Source: a virus. From it: 48,586 bases of DNA. A program made the translations under genes and the position numbers. The notes under the pieces were generated by a model that was given only the letters and a program-made list of their open reading frames with translations, did no database searches and was not told the DNA's origin. The stretch is from positions 1 to 48,586 of the IMG/VR virus record IMGVR_UViG_3300050821_004395; one strand, written 5' to 3'. Positions 7,192-15,855 of this stretch are shown here, piece by piece. Position 1 is the stretch's first letter; each line of letters begins with the position of its first letter.

Positions 7192-7896
7192 ATGGAAGTA
7201 GAAAGGGAGAGGTACGAAATCTTAGGTCAGGCGGCTCCAGATGGAAAAGTCACTGTGACTGGAGAACGTAAAGTTGGTGGAGTGGAGAAGTTTGAATTTG
7301 GGATGCAGAGTGATCCGATGTCAAGAGTCATCGGTGGTGGGTATCTGTCCCATTGGGGAGTTGATTTTCTTCAGAAAGCACTCGGTAGCAGAGGGACCTG
7401 CTCCAGATTCTACTACGATCGAAAGATTGCTGTAGATATAGGTGATCCTGAGGACGAGATCTCCAGACGAAAAAGAAAGCTCCTCTTCAAGCACGGTTTT
7501 GGATATATGTGCATCCCCACTGATTTCCCTCAGGATGAAAAACGCCTTAAGAGGCTGTATGAGGCTGCCCTAGATGAATACAATCAATACGAAGAAATCC
7601 ATCCTCGTCCAGCAGTTCTACAAGAGACTACTATCATTGACGAAAAGGGGACAGTCAGGCGTGCTTTCGTCAAGGCGATCGACATCAAAGTAGGTGGTGG
7701 TCTCACTACTACAGTTTCAGAACAACAGAAAGAACTGAAGCACGCTGGCAAGCTCTCTAAGAAAGAGCTTCGTCTGATGAAGCTCCAAGCCAAGCTTCAC
7801 AAGAGGCTTCGTAGAGCTGCTCAGACTGGTACTCCTTTCAGAAATCCTTTCATCGCTAAGGGTAAGAGATTATTCCCAGTGCAGTACGCAAGGTGA
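7192..7896 (+). CDS. Hypothetical protein following the capsid gene
   Basis: A 234-residue protein with no recognised domain. ATG 7192 is preferred over the earlier in-frame ATG 7162 (inside the terminator) because AAGGAGGAAAG directly precedes it. The C-terminal third is strongly basic and helical (KKELRLMKLQAKLHKRLRRA) and ends FRNPFIAKGKRLFPVQYAR. The central part mentions no catalytic motif. It lies four bases before the first gene of the glycan island, so it may be the last head gene or the first member of that island. Confidence 0.7.
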   Translation: MEVERERYEILGQAAPDGKVTVTGERKVGGVEKFEFGMQSDPMSRVIGGGYLSHWGVDFLQKALGSRGTCSRFYYDRKIAVDIGDPEDEISRRKRKLLFKHGFGYMCIPTDFPQDEKRLKRLYEAALDEYNQYEEIHPRPAVLQETTIIDEKGTVRRAFVKAIDIKVGGGLTTTVSEQQKELKHAGKLSKKELRLMKLQAKLHKRLRRAAQTGTPFRNPFIAKGKRLFPVQYAR

Positions 7897-7899
7897 TCC

Positions 7900-8613
7900 A
7901 TGAGCGATCCCTGCGTAATCTGTGGATGTAAAGAATCCCCATTTGGATCTGGTGATGGGGAATACACCCGTTGTGTCCATTGTGGAGTTCTCAGGACTCG
8001 CTACTCCTACAATGCTGAAATGTATGGAGAAGCTTATGCCAAAAACTATCTTCTCTATGCAGAGAGCACTACAAATACTCCTCTGCAGCTATTCAGAGTT
8101 GGGCTGGTATCTAGGTGGCTACACAGAGGGGATAAGATTTTAGACGTTGGGTGCTGTGTTGGTGAGTTTCTTGGCTTTGCTGAGAAGTATTACAGCTGTG
8201 TTGGGTTTGAACCTAACAAGAAAGCCATAGCAAAACGCAGATGCAAAGCGAAGATCCATTCTACTATGAATGGGATGATCCTACCATCTAAATGCATCAC
8301 GATGTTTGATGTATTAGAGCATATAGAAAAACCAAGAGAATTTCTGAAACTTCTTTTCACGTACTTATCCCCTGGTGGGATCTTTGTCATAACAACTCCT
8401 GATGTACAAGCAGTAGGAGATAAGGGACTCAAAACGTGGAAACACTATAAGCCAAAAGAGCATTTATTTCTTTACTCTGAACTCAGTTTGGAGACTCTTG
8501 TGCAGAGTGTGGGACTTCAGATTTTACATTGGGGTCGTGAGGAGAGTGATATACGTCCTGATAATCCTAATGGAGACATCATGACTTGTGTAGCTAGGAG
8601 GCCATCATTATGA
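7900..8613 (+). CDS. Class I SAM methyltransferase with N-terminal zinc ribbon
   Basis: A 237-residue protein. Residues 5-32 carry a zinc ribbon: CVICG, then CVHCG. Residues about 80-180 form a Methyltransf_23-type Rossmann domain: motif I ILDVGCCVGEF, the acidic end of strand 2 (GFEPN), FDVLEHIEKP, and LSPGGIFVITTPD. The GD..TWKHYKPKEH stretch matches C- or O-methyltransferases that act on nucleotide sugars or glycans; the substrate is inferred from the neighbouring glycosyltransferases. ATG 7900 follows the previous stop by 3 nt. The end overlaps the next gene (ATGA). Confidence 0.85.
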   Translation: MSDPCVICGCKESPFGSGDGEYTRCVHCGVLRTRYSYNAEMYGEAYAKNYLLYAESTTNTPLQLFRVGLVSRWLHRGDKILDVGCCVGEFLGFAEKYYSCVGFEPNKKAIAKRRCKAKIHSTMNGMILPSKCITMFDVLEHIEKPREFLKLLFTYLSPGGIFVITTPDVQAVGDKGLKTWKHYKPKEHLFLYSELSLETLVQSVGLQILHWGREESDIRPDNPNGDIMTCVARRPSL

Positions 8614-9575
8614 GATTTCTTCTTCCGCAGGGGATTGGTGATTCAGTCTGGGCTCTACATAAAATTCAATCTGTTGCTAAATATTATGGGGCTGTGGGCA
8701 TAGAAGTCTATCTTAACTGTGCAGAGGAAAGCGAGGTTGAGAACAGAGCCCTAGACTTTGTTAAGAGATTCAAATTTGTTAACCATTCTGGTATGTTGCC
8801 TGGATTTCCGATCCATCCCAAAAAGCCCGTAGATGAACTAGGCAGATACAATTACATCCCTACTGGGTGGACAAAATACGGTGGGGAGGATTTGTACGTC
8901 ATGATACCGAATGGACATCTAGAGAGAGGATTTCGTCTGGAGTGGTGGCTTCCCCAACACGAAATAAATTGGGATATAATGAAAGACTTCTCCATAACAG
9001 ACGAAGAGAGAAAACCTGTAAAAGAGATTAAAGACCAGATCGGTGATTATGCTGTTTTCTACATTGGTCCCTTGCGTGGGAATACAGAGGAGGGACACAA
9101 TCGTGGTCCACTGTGGAAACCAGAGGATTGGCTAGAATTGGGAAAGAGAATCCACGCTGAGTTTGGTTTGAGTATCCTAGTGGTTGGTGCTCCCTACGAC
9201 GAATTGTACTATCAGGTTTATATTGAACCATTCATTGATCGAGCCTATTGGTACAATCTGATTGGACAAACAAATGTTGGTGCTCTCTACGCTCTCACAC
9301 AGGGTTCTAAATTCGTAATCTCCTACCAGTCTGGAGTTGGAATTGTGTCTAGCTACTTGGGAGTGCCAGTGGGAATTTTCTGGAGACCAAAAGGTGATTC
9401 CATAAATCCAGAGATATACCTCTCTTTCGAAGAAGACATGGCTTCGGCTTGGGTTCGTCCTGATGTCTTAGACTCTGGTAATCATCTTCCGCTCATTTAC
9501 GGAAGACACGGAGTTTCATACATTATGGAGGCTATCAAAGAGAGGAGATGGCATGATCATAAATCTCTATTATGA
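8610..9575 (+). CDS. GT9-like glycosyltransferase
   Basis: A 321-residue protein resembling the heptosyltransferase (GT9, GT-B fold) family. The N-terminus is FLLPQGIGDSVWALHKI, the usual glycine-rich GxGD loop. A second Rossmann domain has VFYIGPLRG, then LSILVVGAPYDE, then LIGQTNVGALYALTQGSKFV and SYQSGVGIVSSYLGVP, matching the donor-binding part where a Ser/Gly loop holds the sugar nucleotide. Family members transfer sugars from ADP- or other nucleotide sugars. Donor and acceptor are unknown here. ATG 8610 overlaps the previous stop. Confidence 0.75.
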   Translation: MRFLLPQGIGDSVWALHKIQSVAKYYGAVGIEVYLNCAEESEVENRALDFVKRFKFVNHSGMLPGFPIHPKKPVDELGRYNYIPTGWTKYGGEDLYVMIPNGHLERGFRLEWWLPQHEINWDIMKDFSITDEERKPVKEIKDQIGDYAVFYIGPLRGNTEEGHNRGPLWKPEDWLELGKRIHAEFGLSILVVGAPYDELYYQVYIEPFIDRAYWYNLIGQTNVGALYALTQGSKFVISYQSGVGIVSSYLGVPVGIFWRPKGDSINPEIYLSFEEDMASAWVRPDVLDSGNHLPLIYGRHGVSYIMEAIKERRWHDHKSLL

Positions 9576-9762
9576 CGAACTCAATTGGGCGAACGCAAAG
9601 AGAGCTGAGAATGACATTAAGCACAGCTTTCTCAACACATTCATAGAAGCTTGTTTCCGTGCTGATGCACAGAATTACGAAGTCCTGCGTCCAGCACTCA
9701 GATTCTTCATGGGGAAATATCCAGCTAAGGAGGATCTCAAAGTGGAGAGGAGTGAAACATGA
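9553..9762 (+). CDS. Small unknown protein of the glycan island
   Basis: A 69-residue protein starting at ATG 9553 with AGAGGAG at 9541-9547, inside the end of the previous gene, and ending with an ATGA overlap into the next gene. It is Asn/Ala/Phe-rich and helical (ANAKRAENDIKHSFLNTFIE). No family recognised. The overlaps on both sides make it a real coupled gene. Confidence 0.65.
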   Translation: MIINLYYDELNWANAKRAENDIKHSFLNTFIEACFRADAQNYEVLRPALRFFMGKYPAKEDLKVERSET

Positions 9763-10685
9763 AAGTCCTATATCTCTCTGGGGCAAGAGGTCCAGACTAT
9801 TTATGTGACGTGATCTTCCATGGGCTACGCTCTCTTCTCGGTTCAGACGTTGTGGATGTGAATCGTCTGAATTTCATGTACAGGGAGACGGCTGCTAATT
9901 GGACTGCGTTCACTCTGTACAATCTCTTGCCAGCAGATCCAGAGCCAGATAGATCTGATATAGAGCACAAGATCAGAACCAAGTTCTTCGATATCATACT
10001 TTACGGATCAGTGCTGCGAGATCGACAATTTCTTCCACTCGTGTTGGAAACCTATCCCCACAATAGAATTGGTTTCTTGGATGGGGAAGATGAAATTGAT
10101 ACCAGCTACATTGGCTATGAGCGTATTCCAGAGCAGAATCTTCACTATTGGGAACACCCGGGCATGACCGTACCTCGTGACTGCCCATACTTCAAGCGAG
10201 AATTAACTTCTACATCCCGTGCTATCCCAATCAGCTTCGGTATTCCAAAGGAGAAGATAAACGATCCTATTCCAGACAAGGTTCGCCTGATGGCACTCTG
10301 TGATCCGCGAGACCGCAGCACCTATGTCTACAGCATGGAGAATCAAGCGGACTACTATCGTCAATATGGGGAAAGCTATTTTGGATTCACTCGTAGGCAG
10401 GGTGGATGGGATTGTATGAGGCATTATGAAATCATGGCCGCTGGGGCAGTCCCCTACTTTGAGAACATTGAGAACTGTCCAGAAGGTACTTTAACCTTCC
10501 TCCCGAAGGACAGTCTAAAGACTGCTAAGATTCTCCATGACAACTGGACTGGTAGCAAAGCAGACTTGGAGGGTCGAGCAGATTTGGAGGGATACAGAAC
10601 AGTTTCTAACAGAATTAGATTTGCGCTCATGAACTATCTAACCACAGAGGCTTTGGCAAAGTATGTTCTGGAAAGGGTAAAATGA
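9759..10685 (+). CDS. Glycosyltransferase-like protein (GT-B type, C-terminal domain clear)
   Basis: A 308-residue protein. The start MKVLYLSGARGPDY is a typical first strand and Gly loop. The best signal is near residue 220-245, CMRHYEIMAAGAVPYFEN, which matches the RxxEaxAaGavP signature of group-1 and exostosin-like glycosyltransferases; its Glu contacts the donor sugar. The N-terminal domain is divergent, with FDIILYGSVLRDRQFLP. The substrate is not deducible. Translationally coupled on both sides. Confidence 0.65.
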   Translation: MKVLYLSGARGPDYLCDVIFHGLRSLLGSDVVDVNRLNFMYRETAANWTAFTLYNLLPADPEPDRSDIEHKIRTKFFDIILYGSVLRDRQFLPLVLETYPHNRIGFLDGEDEIDTSYIGYERIPEQNLHYWEHPGMTVPRDCPYFKRELTSTSRAIPISFGIPKEKINDPIPDKVRLMALCDPRDRSTYVYSMENQADYYRQYGESYFGFTRRQGGWDCMRHYEIMAAGAVPYFENIENCPEGTLTFLPKDSLKTAKILHDNWTGSKADLEGRADLEGYRTVSNRIRFALMNYLTTEALAKYVLERVK

Positions 10686-11260
10686 ACATTGAGAAAGCTC
10701 TAACCATAGAAGGAGGAATGAATCCTCTGGAATTGGAATGGTTGGCTGAGAAGGCTTCCAAATGCTATCAGGTTGTTGAGATTGGATCGCTGAGAGGAAT
10801 GTCAGCCAGGGCCATGGCGGATAACATGTTGGGAGATAGCTCTATCTACTGTGTAGACCATTTCCATGGTAGTGAAGAACATGGAGATGCATTTTCTAAA
10901 GATGACAGTCTATACAGACTGTTCAAAGCTAACCTTCGTGATCACATAGAAAGTGGAAGAGTTATCCCAGTTCCTATGGCTTCCGTAGAGACAGCAATTC
11001 TGTTCAAGAAGGTGAGAGATGAGCAGAAGAGAAAATATCCGTCCTTAGATACAGCTGACTTTGATATGATCTTTATCGACGCTTCTCATGACTATGACAG
11101 TGTCAAAGCTGATATTCAATCATGGGGACCACTATTGAAGCCTGGGGGTCTTCTCTGTGGGCACGACTATGGCCATCCTCCAATAGAACGTGTAGTTAGA
11201 GAATTATTTCCAAACAATCATCGCCCTGTTCCGGGTGGCAGCATATGGGAGGTTATATGA
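10682..11260 (+). CDS. Class I SAM methyltransferase (Methyltransf_24-like)
   Basis: A 192-residue protein with motif I VVEIGSLRGMSARAM, the second-strand acidic residue in YCVDHFHGS, IFIDASHDYDSVKADI, and LKPGGLLCGHDYGHP. The ASHDYxxVxxD pattern is characteristic of Methyltransf_24/cephalosporin-hydroxylase-like enzymes, in which His and Asp residues may bind a metal. The likely role is sugar O-methylation, given the neighbourhood. Start ATG 10682 overlaps the previous stop; the end overlaps the next ATG. Confidence 0.8.
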   Translation: MNIEKALTIEGGMNPLELEWLAEKASKCYQVVEIGSLRGMSARAMADNMLGDSSIYCVDHFHGSEEHGDAFSKDDSLYRLFKANLRDHIESGRVIPVPMASVETAILFKKVRDEQKRKYPSLDTADFDMIFIDASHDYDSVKADIQSWGPLLKPGGLLCGHDYGHPPIERVVRELFPNNHRPVPGGSIWEVI

Positions 11261-11802
11261 ATCAGCGTGAGCAAGAAATCAGTAATGTCTTCGAGAGTCT
11301 GAGACCAGAAACGGATAAATTTCAACATGGGTATGCTCCAGTCTATGCATCTCTTCCTTGGCAGGACGTTACGTCCATCTTTGAAATAGGCATAGATAAA
11401 GGGCATAGTCTATTGGCTTGGACTAAGATATTTCCACATGCCAATGTGTATGGGATTGATACAGATCCCAAAGTTGTTCGTGATGACATTATTCTACATC
11501 CGCGTATCACCTTTGAAAGAGGAGACGTAAAGACCTATGAGACGGACAAGATGTTCGATGTCATAATTGATGATTGTCTGCACGATCTGGATACGATTTC
11601 CGTAGGCTGGTACCGCTTCCGGGACAAATTCAAAATGGCTTACATCATTGAAGACGTCAGGCCTGAAATAATGTTCCAGGTCTACGAACTAGTAGCAGCG
11701 ACCAATCCAGAACTCCAAACAATTTTTTGGAGAACATCAGATTGGAAAGGGGATGTCACTTTTAGAATGAGCGATAGCAACTGCTTTATCGTGAGGAGAT
11801 GA
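11257..11802 (+). CDS. SAM methyltransferase-like protein
   Basis: A 181-residue protein. ATG 11257 is chosen over the in-frame ATG 11245 because GGGAGG lies just before it and it forms the ATGA overlap with the upstream stop. Motif I is IFEIGIDKGHSLLAW, followed by YGIDTDPKVV, FERGDVKTY and FDVIIDDCLHDLD. The DDCxH pattern resembles class I enzymes of the demethylmacrocin/macrocin O-methyltransferase group. It looks paralogous in fold to its two neighbours, but the sequences have diverged well beyond recent duplication. Confidence 0.75.
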   Translation: MNQREQEISNVFESLRPETDKFQHGYAPVYASLPWQDVTSIFEIGIDKGHSLLAWTKIFPHANVYGIDTDPKVVRDDIILHPRITFERGDVKTYETDKMFDVIIDDCLHDLDTISVGWYRFRDKFKMAYIIEDVRPEIMFQVYELVAATNPELQTIFWRTSDWKGDVTFRMSDSNCFIVRR

Positions 11803-11803
11803 A

Positions 11804-12403
11804 ATGATTTTCAATGTGAGAGACAATGCTGGCAAAGCTGATATGGGCCAACGTGGAGCTGAATATCCTGCATGGGTTGCTATCTGTGCAGCAGCAGGAG
11901 TAAAAACCTACGTTGAAGTTGGCTGTGGAATTGGAAGAGGATTGATGCGATTACGTGCAGCAGGAGTATCCAAGGTAGTTGGAATTGACTTGTGCCCACA
12001 TGCACCTTCTGTCTTTGTTGAGGAACGCCCAGGAGACACTGACTTGGGCTACATCTTTGGTGATAGTAGTAGTGCAGAAGTTGTTCAGAAAGCTCTAGAA
12101 TTTTTAGGGGGAGAGCCTGATGGCGTCTTCATCGACGCTGATCATAGCTATGGGAAATCGAGAAAAGATTACGAAGTGTGGTGGCCCCATGCAAGGATTC
12201 TCTTAGGATTCCATGATGTATTGATGGATCACGCTGACAGTGTGGGGACTCTTTGGAATCAACTCAAACTAGACACTCGTTCTTTGGAGCTCTATTCTCG
12301 CGATCGCAAATCTGTTTTGGAGTGGATGGATCAGGGAGCTCTAGACGCCTCTCCAGACGGTCGTCTAGCAGCTGGAGGAATTGGTATCCTATTCAAGGAG
12401 TAG
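11804..12403 (+). CDS. Class I SAM methyltransferase-like protein
   Basis: A 199-residue protein. Motif I is YVEVGCGIGRGLMRLRA, then VVGIDLCPHAP, then GVFIDADHSYGKSRKDYEVW and ILLGFHDVLMDH. The DADHSY...D and HD motifs again match the Methyltransf_24-like group. GAGGAGA precedes ATG 11804. It is the third methyltransferase in a row (10682-12403), which suggests either several methylation sites on one glycan or several different sugars. Confidence 0.78.
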   Translation: MIFNVRDNAGKADMGQRGAEYPAWVAICAAAGVKTYVEVGCGIGRGLMRLRAAGVSKVVGIDLCPHAPSVFVEERPGDTDLGYIFGDSSSAEVVQKALEFLGGEPDGVFIDADHSYGKSRKDYEVWWPHARILLGFHDVLMDHADSVGTLWNQLKLDTRSLELYSRDRKSVLEWMDQGALDASPDGRLAAGGIGILFKE

Positions 12404-12405
12404 CT

Positions 12406-12549
12406 ATGAAAACCGAAGAAGAGATACAGAAAAGACTCAAAGATTTGAAATCTTGTCGTTCAAGTAGTAAGAATCTTTGGCTTAAGTTTACAATAGAAGA
12501 ACTAGAATGGGTAATTTCTAAGAGAAAGACTGCCAAGAGGAAGCTCTGA
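12406..12549 (+). CDS. Small basic helical protein
   Basis: A 47-residue Lys/Glu-rich protein, probably a helical hairpin or short coiled coil (TEEEIQKRLKDLKSC, then FTIEELEWVISKRKTA). AAGGAG at 12395-12400 gives ATG 12406 an ideal ribosome site, and the stop touches the next start. No family recognised. Confidence 0.65.
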   Translation: MKTEEEIQKRLKDLKSCRSSSKNLWLKFTIEELEWVISKRKTAKRKL

Positions 12550-13353
12550 ATGCTGATTGATGCCATGCTATTCTGTAACGAACTGGATCTCTTAGAGATC
12601 CGATTGCATGAGCTTGATCCAATAGTGGACAAGTTCGTGATCGTAGAGTCTCTTGGTAGAATAGGATCCTCAGAACTTAAACCTGCTTTCCTTAAAGAAA
12701 ACTGGGAATTTGTAAGATCCTTTGAGAAGAAAATTCATTACGTTCTTCTAGAGGATCTAATTCCACCATTTGATGGAAGTCGAGAATCTCCATGGGAAAG
12801 GGAATGGTATCAAAGGAACCATTTATTGCAAGCAATCAGAGAAATCTGTAGTTCGGAAGATGACATAGTCACCCTCTCTGATTGTGACGAAATCCCAAGG
12901 ATGGAGACTGTTAGGGACAATCTGAAATCAGAGCTTCAAGTTCTGGAGCAGGATCTTTTCTACTACACTGTTAATAATCGTCTAAGCTATGGAAGGGCAG
13001 TTAACATAGGTAGTCTTCGGGAGATTGAGAGAGCAGGAGGACCTCAGGCAGTACGAGGTAAGAGAGGAGAATTGCCTGCAGTGAAAAATGGAGGATGGCA
13101 TTTTAGCTTCTTTGGGGGAATAGAGAAGATAAAGTTCAAGCTGAAAAGCTATTCTCACGCTCTAGACGACCTCTGCCAACAGGCTTCTAAATTTTCTGAC
13201 GAAAAGATTAGGGAGCTGATCTTAACAAGGAAAGATCTCTTCTTACACGATTTCCCAGATCAACAACATTGGAAAAGTGATGATCCACGATTGCCAAAGT
13301 ATTTTCTGGAACATCCAATCAGTTTTAGACACTTCACTGAAGAGGGCATATGA
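12550..13353 (+). CDS. GT17-family glycosyltransferase (GnT-III-like)
   Basis: A 267-residue protein matching Glyco_transf_17. It begins DAMLFCNELDLLEIRLHELD, then DKFVIVESL, WEREWYQRNHLL, the metal-binding-type VTLSDCDEIPR, and the late GGWHFSFFGG and FRHFTEEG. The eukaryotic founder of the family adds bisecting GlcNAc to N-glycans; phage and bacterial members add unknown sugars. The length equals the catalytic core without a membrane anchor, so it should be cytoplasmic. Translationally coupled to the next gene. This is one of the clearest family matches in the island. Confidence 0.88.
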   Translation: MLIDAMLFCNELDLLEIRLHELDPIVDKFVIVESLGRIGSSELKPAFLKENWEFVRSFEKKIHYVLLEDLIPPFDGSRESPWEREWYQRNHLLQAIREICSSEDDIVTLSDCDEIPRMETVRDNLKSELQVLEQDLFYYTVNNRLSYGRAVNIGSLREIERAGGPQAVRGKRGELPAVKNGGWHFSFFGGIEKIKFKLKSYSHALDDLCQQASKFSDEKIRELILTRKDLFLHDFPDQQHWKSDDPRLPKYFLEHPISFRHFTEEGI

Positions 13354-14255
13354 AAATTGGAATTGTGTTCGTAAGCACTGGTGGTAACAAAACTATGCGT
13401 GCTATCCGTTCTCTTAGGAGAATGGAGCCGGAGAGTCTTACAATCCACATCTGTATGGATGTGGATGCAAAATCTTGGTACTCTAGCCCTGCTGTGGATG
13501 AGTTTGAAAGACTTCCAAACGTAGTTGTTCGTCGTGTCCATGGCAACAAATTCTACGTGAACGGGATCATGAACCATGCAATGGCTTGGATGAAGGAATT
13601 AGGCTACGACCACGTTTGCATGCTACATGACGATATTATCTTTTCACCGTTCAAAGATCATGCTGGAGATCTTTCGCACTGGTTCAAGATGGTAGAAGTA
13701 AATCCACTGTTGTCAGTGGCTTCTGGGATTACCCTGAGTGCAGTGGAAGCTATCACTCCTGAGCCTGGAATTCCTTGTGTACCCAGACCGCCAGAATTCT
13801 GGGATTCTATGGACTTGGAATCTGAAGAATTTTGGACAAGGCTAAGATTGAATGGAAACTCCCCAGAATATCTTGACCAAGTACACCAGGTCTTTCCAGA
13901 AGGCTTAGGTTGGTTCCACGAATATTATGGAGTCGCAAAAATAGGTCGTTGCACTCGCTTAGGCTCTACTGGTCAAATTGTACCAGTGTCAACCTGGGAA
14001 TTGGTTGGGAAATTCGACGAGACGTTCGGGGTCTTCTACGATATGGAGTATCCTGTGGAGTGCTACCGACGAAGACTTCCTCCTATCTACATTATTCCTA
14101 ACATTCCATTTCTACATCTTCATAACCAAAGCCATGGACCAAGAGACCCTTCTGACAGAACTCTTTACCACAACTGTGTGGATGCCTGGTACCGCAAGTT
14201 TACCAAGGAGCTCGTGGATGAATTCCACCAAAATATGGGAAAGGATTATTTCTGA
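13350..14255 (+). CDS. GT2-like glycosyltransferase (GT-A fold)
   Basis: A 301-residue protein. The start MKIGIVFVSTGGNKTMRAIRS and the central YDHVCMLHDDIIFSPF, with an HDD in the DxD position, identify a metal-dependent GT-A enzyme. ELVGKFDETFGVFYDMEYPV resembles the acceptor-side aspartate region of GT2 members that is usually GxFDExFxxYxEDxD. C-terminal NIPFLHLHNQSHG supplies a His that often binds the metal. Donor unknown. Overlaps on both ends. Confidence 0.75.
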   Translation: MKIGIVFVSTGGNKTMRAIRSLRRMEPESLTIHICMDVDAKSWYSSPAVDEFERLPNVVVRRVHGNKFYVNGIMNHAMAWMKELGYDHVCMLHDDIIFSPFKDHAGDLSHWFKMVEVNPLLSVASGITLSAVEAITPEPGIPCVPRPPEFWDSMDLESEEFWTRLRLNGNSPEYLDQVHQVFPEGLGWFHEYYGVAKIGRCTRLGSTGQIVPVSTWELVGKFDETFGVFYDMEYPVECYRRRLPPIYIIPNIPFLHLHNQSHGPRDPSDRTLYHNCVDAWYRKFTKELVDEFHQNMGKDYF

Positions 14256-14959
14256 TGGCTAGTGTAGATCCAGAACTGATTCTTAAACAATTCGAGCTTT
14301 CCAAGGGAGATGATCCCCATATCTTTGGTGGCGAGTGTTTGAAGGTAGCCTCAGAGATAGAAACTAACTACAGAAAATCCACCTATGATCATAGACCATT
14401 TCTACCAAATTTTGAAGAAGACTCTCCTTTCTATCTTGAGCAATACAGGATAGGATACGCTTGCTTCAAGAGAGAGGTTGCAAAAGTTTTGAAGCCAAAG
14501 ATCATCGTGGAAATTGGGGTAGGAATTGGGATAGCAGCTTTGGCGATGATGGACGGATCTCCACAGTCTTCATACTTTGGGATTGATAATGATGAGTATG
14601 TATTTCCTGTATCCCCAGCGATAATACCTACTCAATTTGTTAGTGGGTGGATGGATGCGAAATCATACCCTTTCCACATTGTAGTTAATGACAGTCAGCA
14701 AATGGAAAAGATTCCTTTCTGTGATTTGGTTCATGTAGATGGAGATCATAGAAGAGAAGCTGCTAGGAACGACGTTGGTCTAGCTTGGCGCTCAGAAGCA
14801 AAGTGGATACTGTGCGATGACGCAAGGGATGCAGAAGTAGTCGCTGGGATATTTGAGGCTCTTGCTCTAGATTTGAAAAGAGGAAGTGTGGATTGGGCAT
14901 ATTTTGGAGACACGTGGACTGGTAGCATACTCATTCGTACAGATCACAGGAAAGGATGA
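14255..14959 (+). CDS. Class I SAM methyltransferase-like protein
   Basis: A 234-residue protein. Residues about 80-110 give motif I IIVEIGVGIGIAALAMM and FGIDNDEYV; residues about 160-180 give LVHVDGDHRREAARNDVGLA followed by WILCDDA. The VDGDHxxxxxxxD pattern again fits the Methyltransf_24-like group common in this island. The N-terminal 75 residues are an extra helical region. Coupled by TGATG and ATGA overlaps. Confidence 0.7.
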   Translation: MASVDPELILKQFELSKGDDPHIFGGECLKVASEIETNYRKSTYDHRPFLPNFEEDSPFYLEQYRIGYACFKREVAKVLKPKIIVEIGVGIGIAALAMMDGSPQSSYFGIDNDEYVFPVSPAIIPTQFVSGWMDAKSYPFHIVVNDSQQMEKIPFCDLVHVDGDHRREAARNDVGLAWRSEAKWILCDDARDAEVVAGIFEALALDLKRGSVDWAYFGDTWTGSILIRTDHRKG

Positions 14960-15855
14960 ACGTGCCACTTACTCTATTAGTCCCACCAGGAATTGGAGAC
15001 TTCAGTGCAATGTATCAGAAGCTCTGCTGTATAGATCGGGAAATAGTAATCAGACCATCTGCAGATGCTCCTGAGAGAATTGGACCCTTTCTAGACATCC
15101 TCCCAAAAGTAAAGAATGGTGGATACTCTGGTCATTCGACTAATGTCTCTGTATTTCAAACTCTGCCTCCTGGTGTAGATTTGGCAGGTCTACCAGATGG
15201 TGTGTACATTCTGGCAATCAATTCCTTTCTTGAAAATGGAGGAAAGGTTGCTGATTGGCTTCCTGGGCCAACAGAGTATCATTACGATTATCTCCTTTCT
15301 CAAGACCGTATGGAATCTCTGAACTCTTTCTATGATCAGCTGTCTGGAAGACCAAAAGTTGGAGTCTACTGTTCTGCTTATGGAAACTCTAGACATTGGG
15401 GTTTCTGGGGAACTGAAGAATGGAGAGAATTTATGTCTCTGTTACGAGATATACTTCCTCCACCAACTGAATACATTTTCATTGGCGCAGAGTACGACGT
15501 CCAGATTGCTGATTACTTAGCGAACTGGATGAGTATCACTGGTTTCAGAGCACATGACACTCTTGGTCTGTTTCATATCTCAGCTACGATGGAACTGATC
15601 AAGAGGCTTGATTATTTCATTTCCTTTCCTTCTGGTTTGGGATTCTTGGCTGATGTAGTCAGGACTCCAAATCTGATGTGGTTCCCAAAACATCTGGATC
15701 CGATGAGAGGGACATTTTGTGATCCAGAACAGTACGAACGGAAGCAGTCTTTGCATCGTGTCTTTGCATCTCCACAGGTAGCATTTGAAGAATTTAAACT
15801 GTTTGGTCTAAAACACTTGGAGGAAAGAAGCTATGCCAACAACCGTCACGAATGA
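14956..15855 (+). CDS. Divergent GT9-like glycosyltransferase
   Basis: A 299-residue protein. It starts LTLLVPPGIGDFSAMYQKL, the same glycine-rich GxGD loop as the 8610 protein. It also has KVGVYCSAYGNSRHWGFWG, YIFIGAEYDVQIADYLA and YFISFPSGLGFLADVVRTP, which correspond to the donor-binding strands and the Ser/Gly loop of GT9 enzymes. Very short N-terminal domain for the family, so donor or acceptor recognition may differ. The last 23 nt overlap the next gene. Confidence 0.65.
   Translation: MNVPLTLLVPPGIGDFSAMYQKLCCIDREIVIRPSADAPERIGPFLDILPKVKNGGYSGHSTNVSVFQTLPPGVDLAGLPDGVYILAINSFLENGGKVADWLPGPTEYHYDYLLSQDRMESLNSFYDQLSGRPKVGVYCSAYGNSRHWGFWGTEEWREFMSLLRDILPPPTEYIFIGAEYDVQIADYLANWMSITGFRAHDTLGLFHISATMELIKRLDYFISFPSGLGFLADVVRTPNLMWFPKHLDPMRGTFCDPEQYERKQSLHRVFASPQVAFEEFKLFGLKHLEERSYANNRHE

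Noticed and set aside
10682-12403. Recent triplication of one methyltransferase gene
   Set aside because: The three proteins share only fold-level motifs; lengths and flanking sequence are too different for recent duplication.
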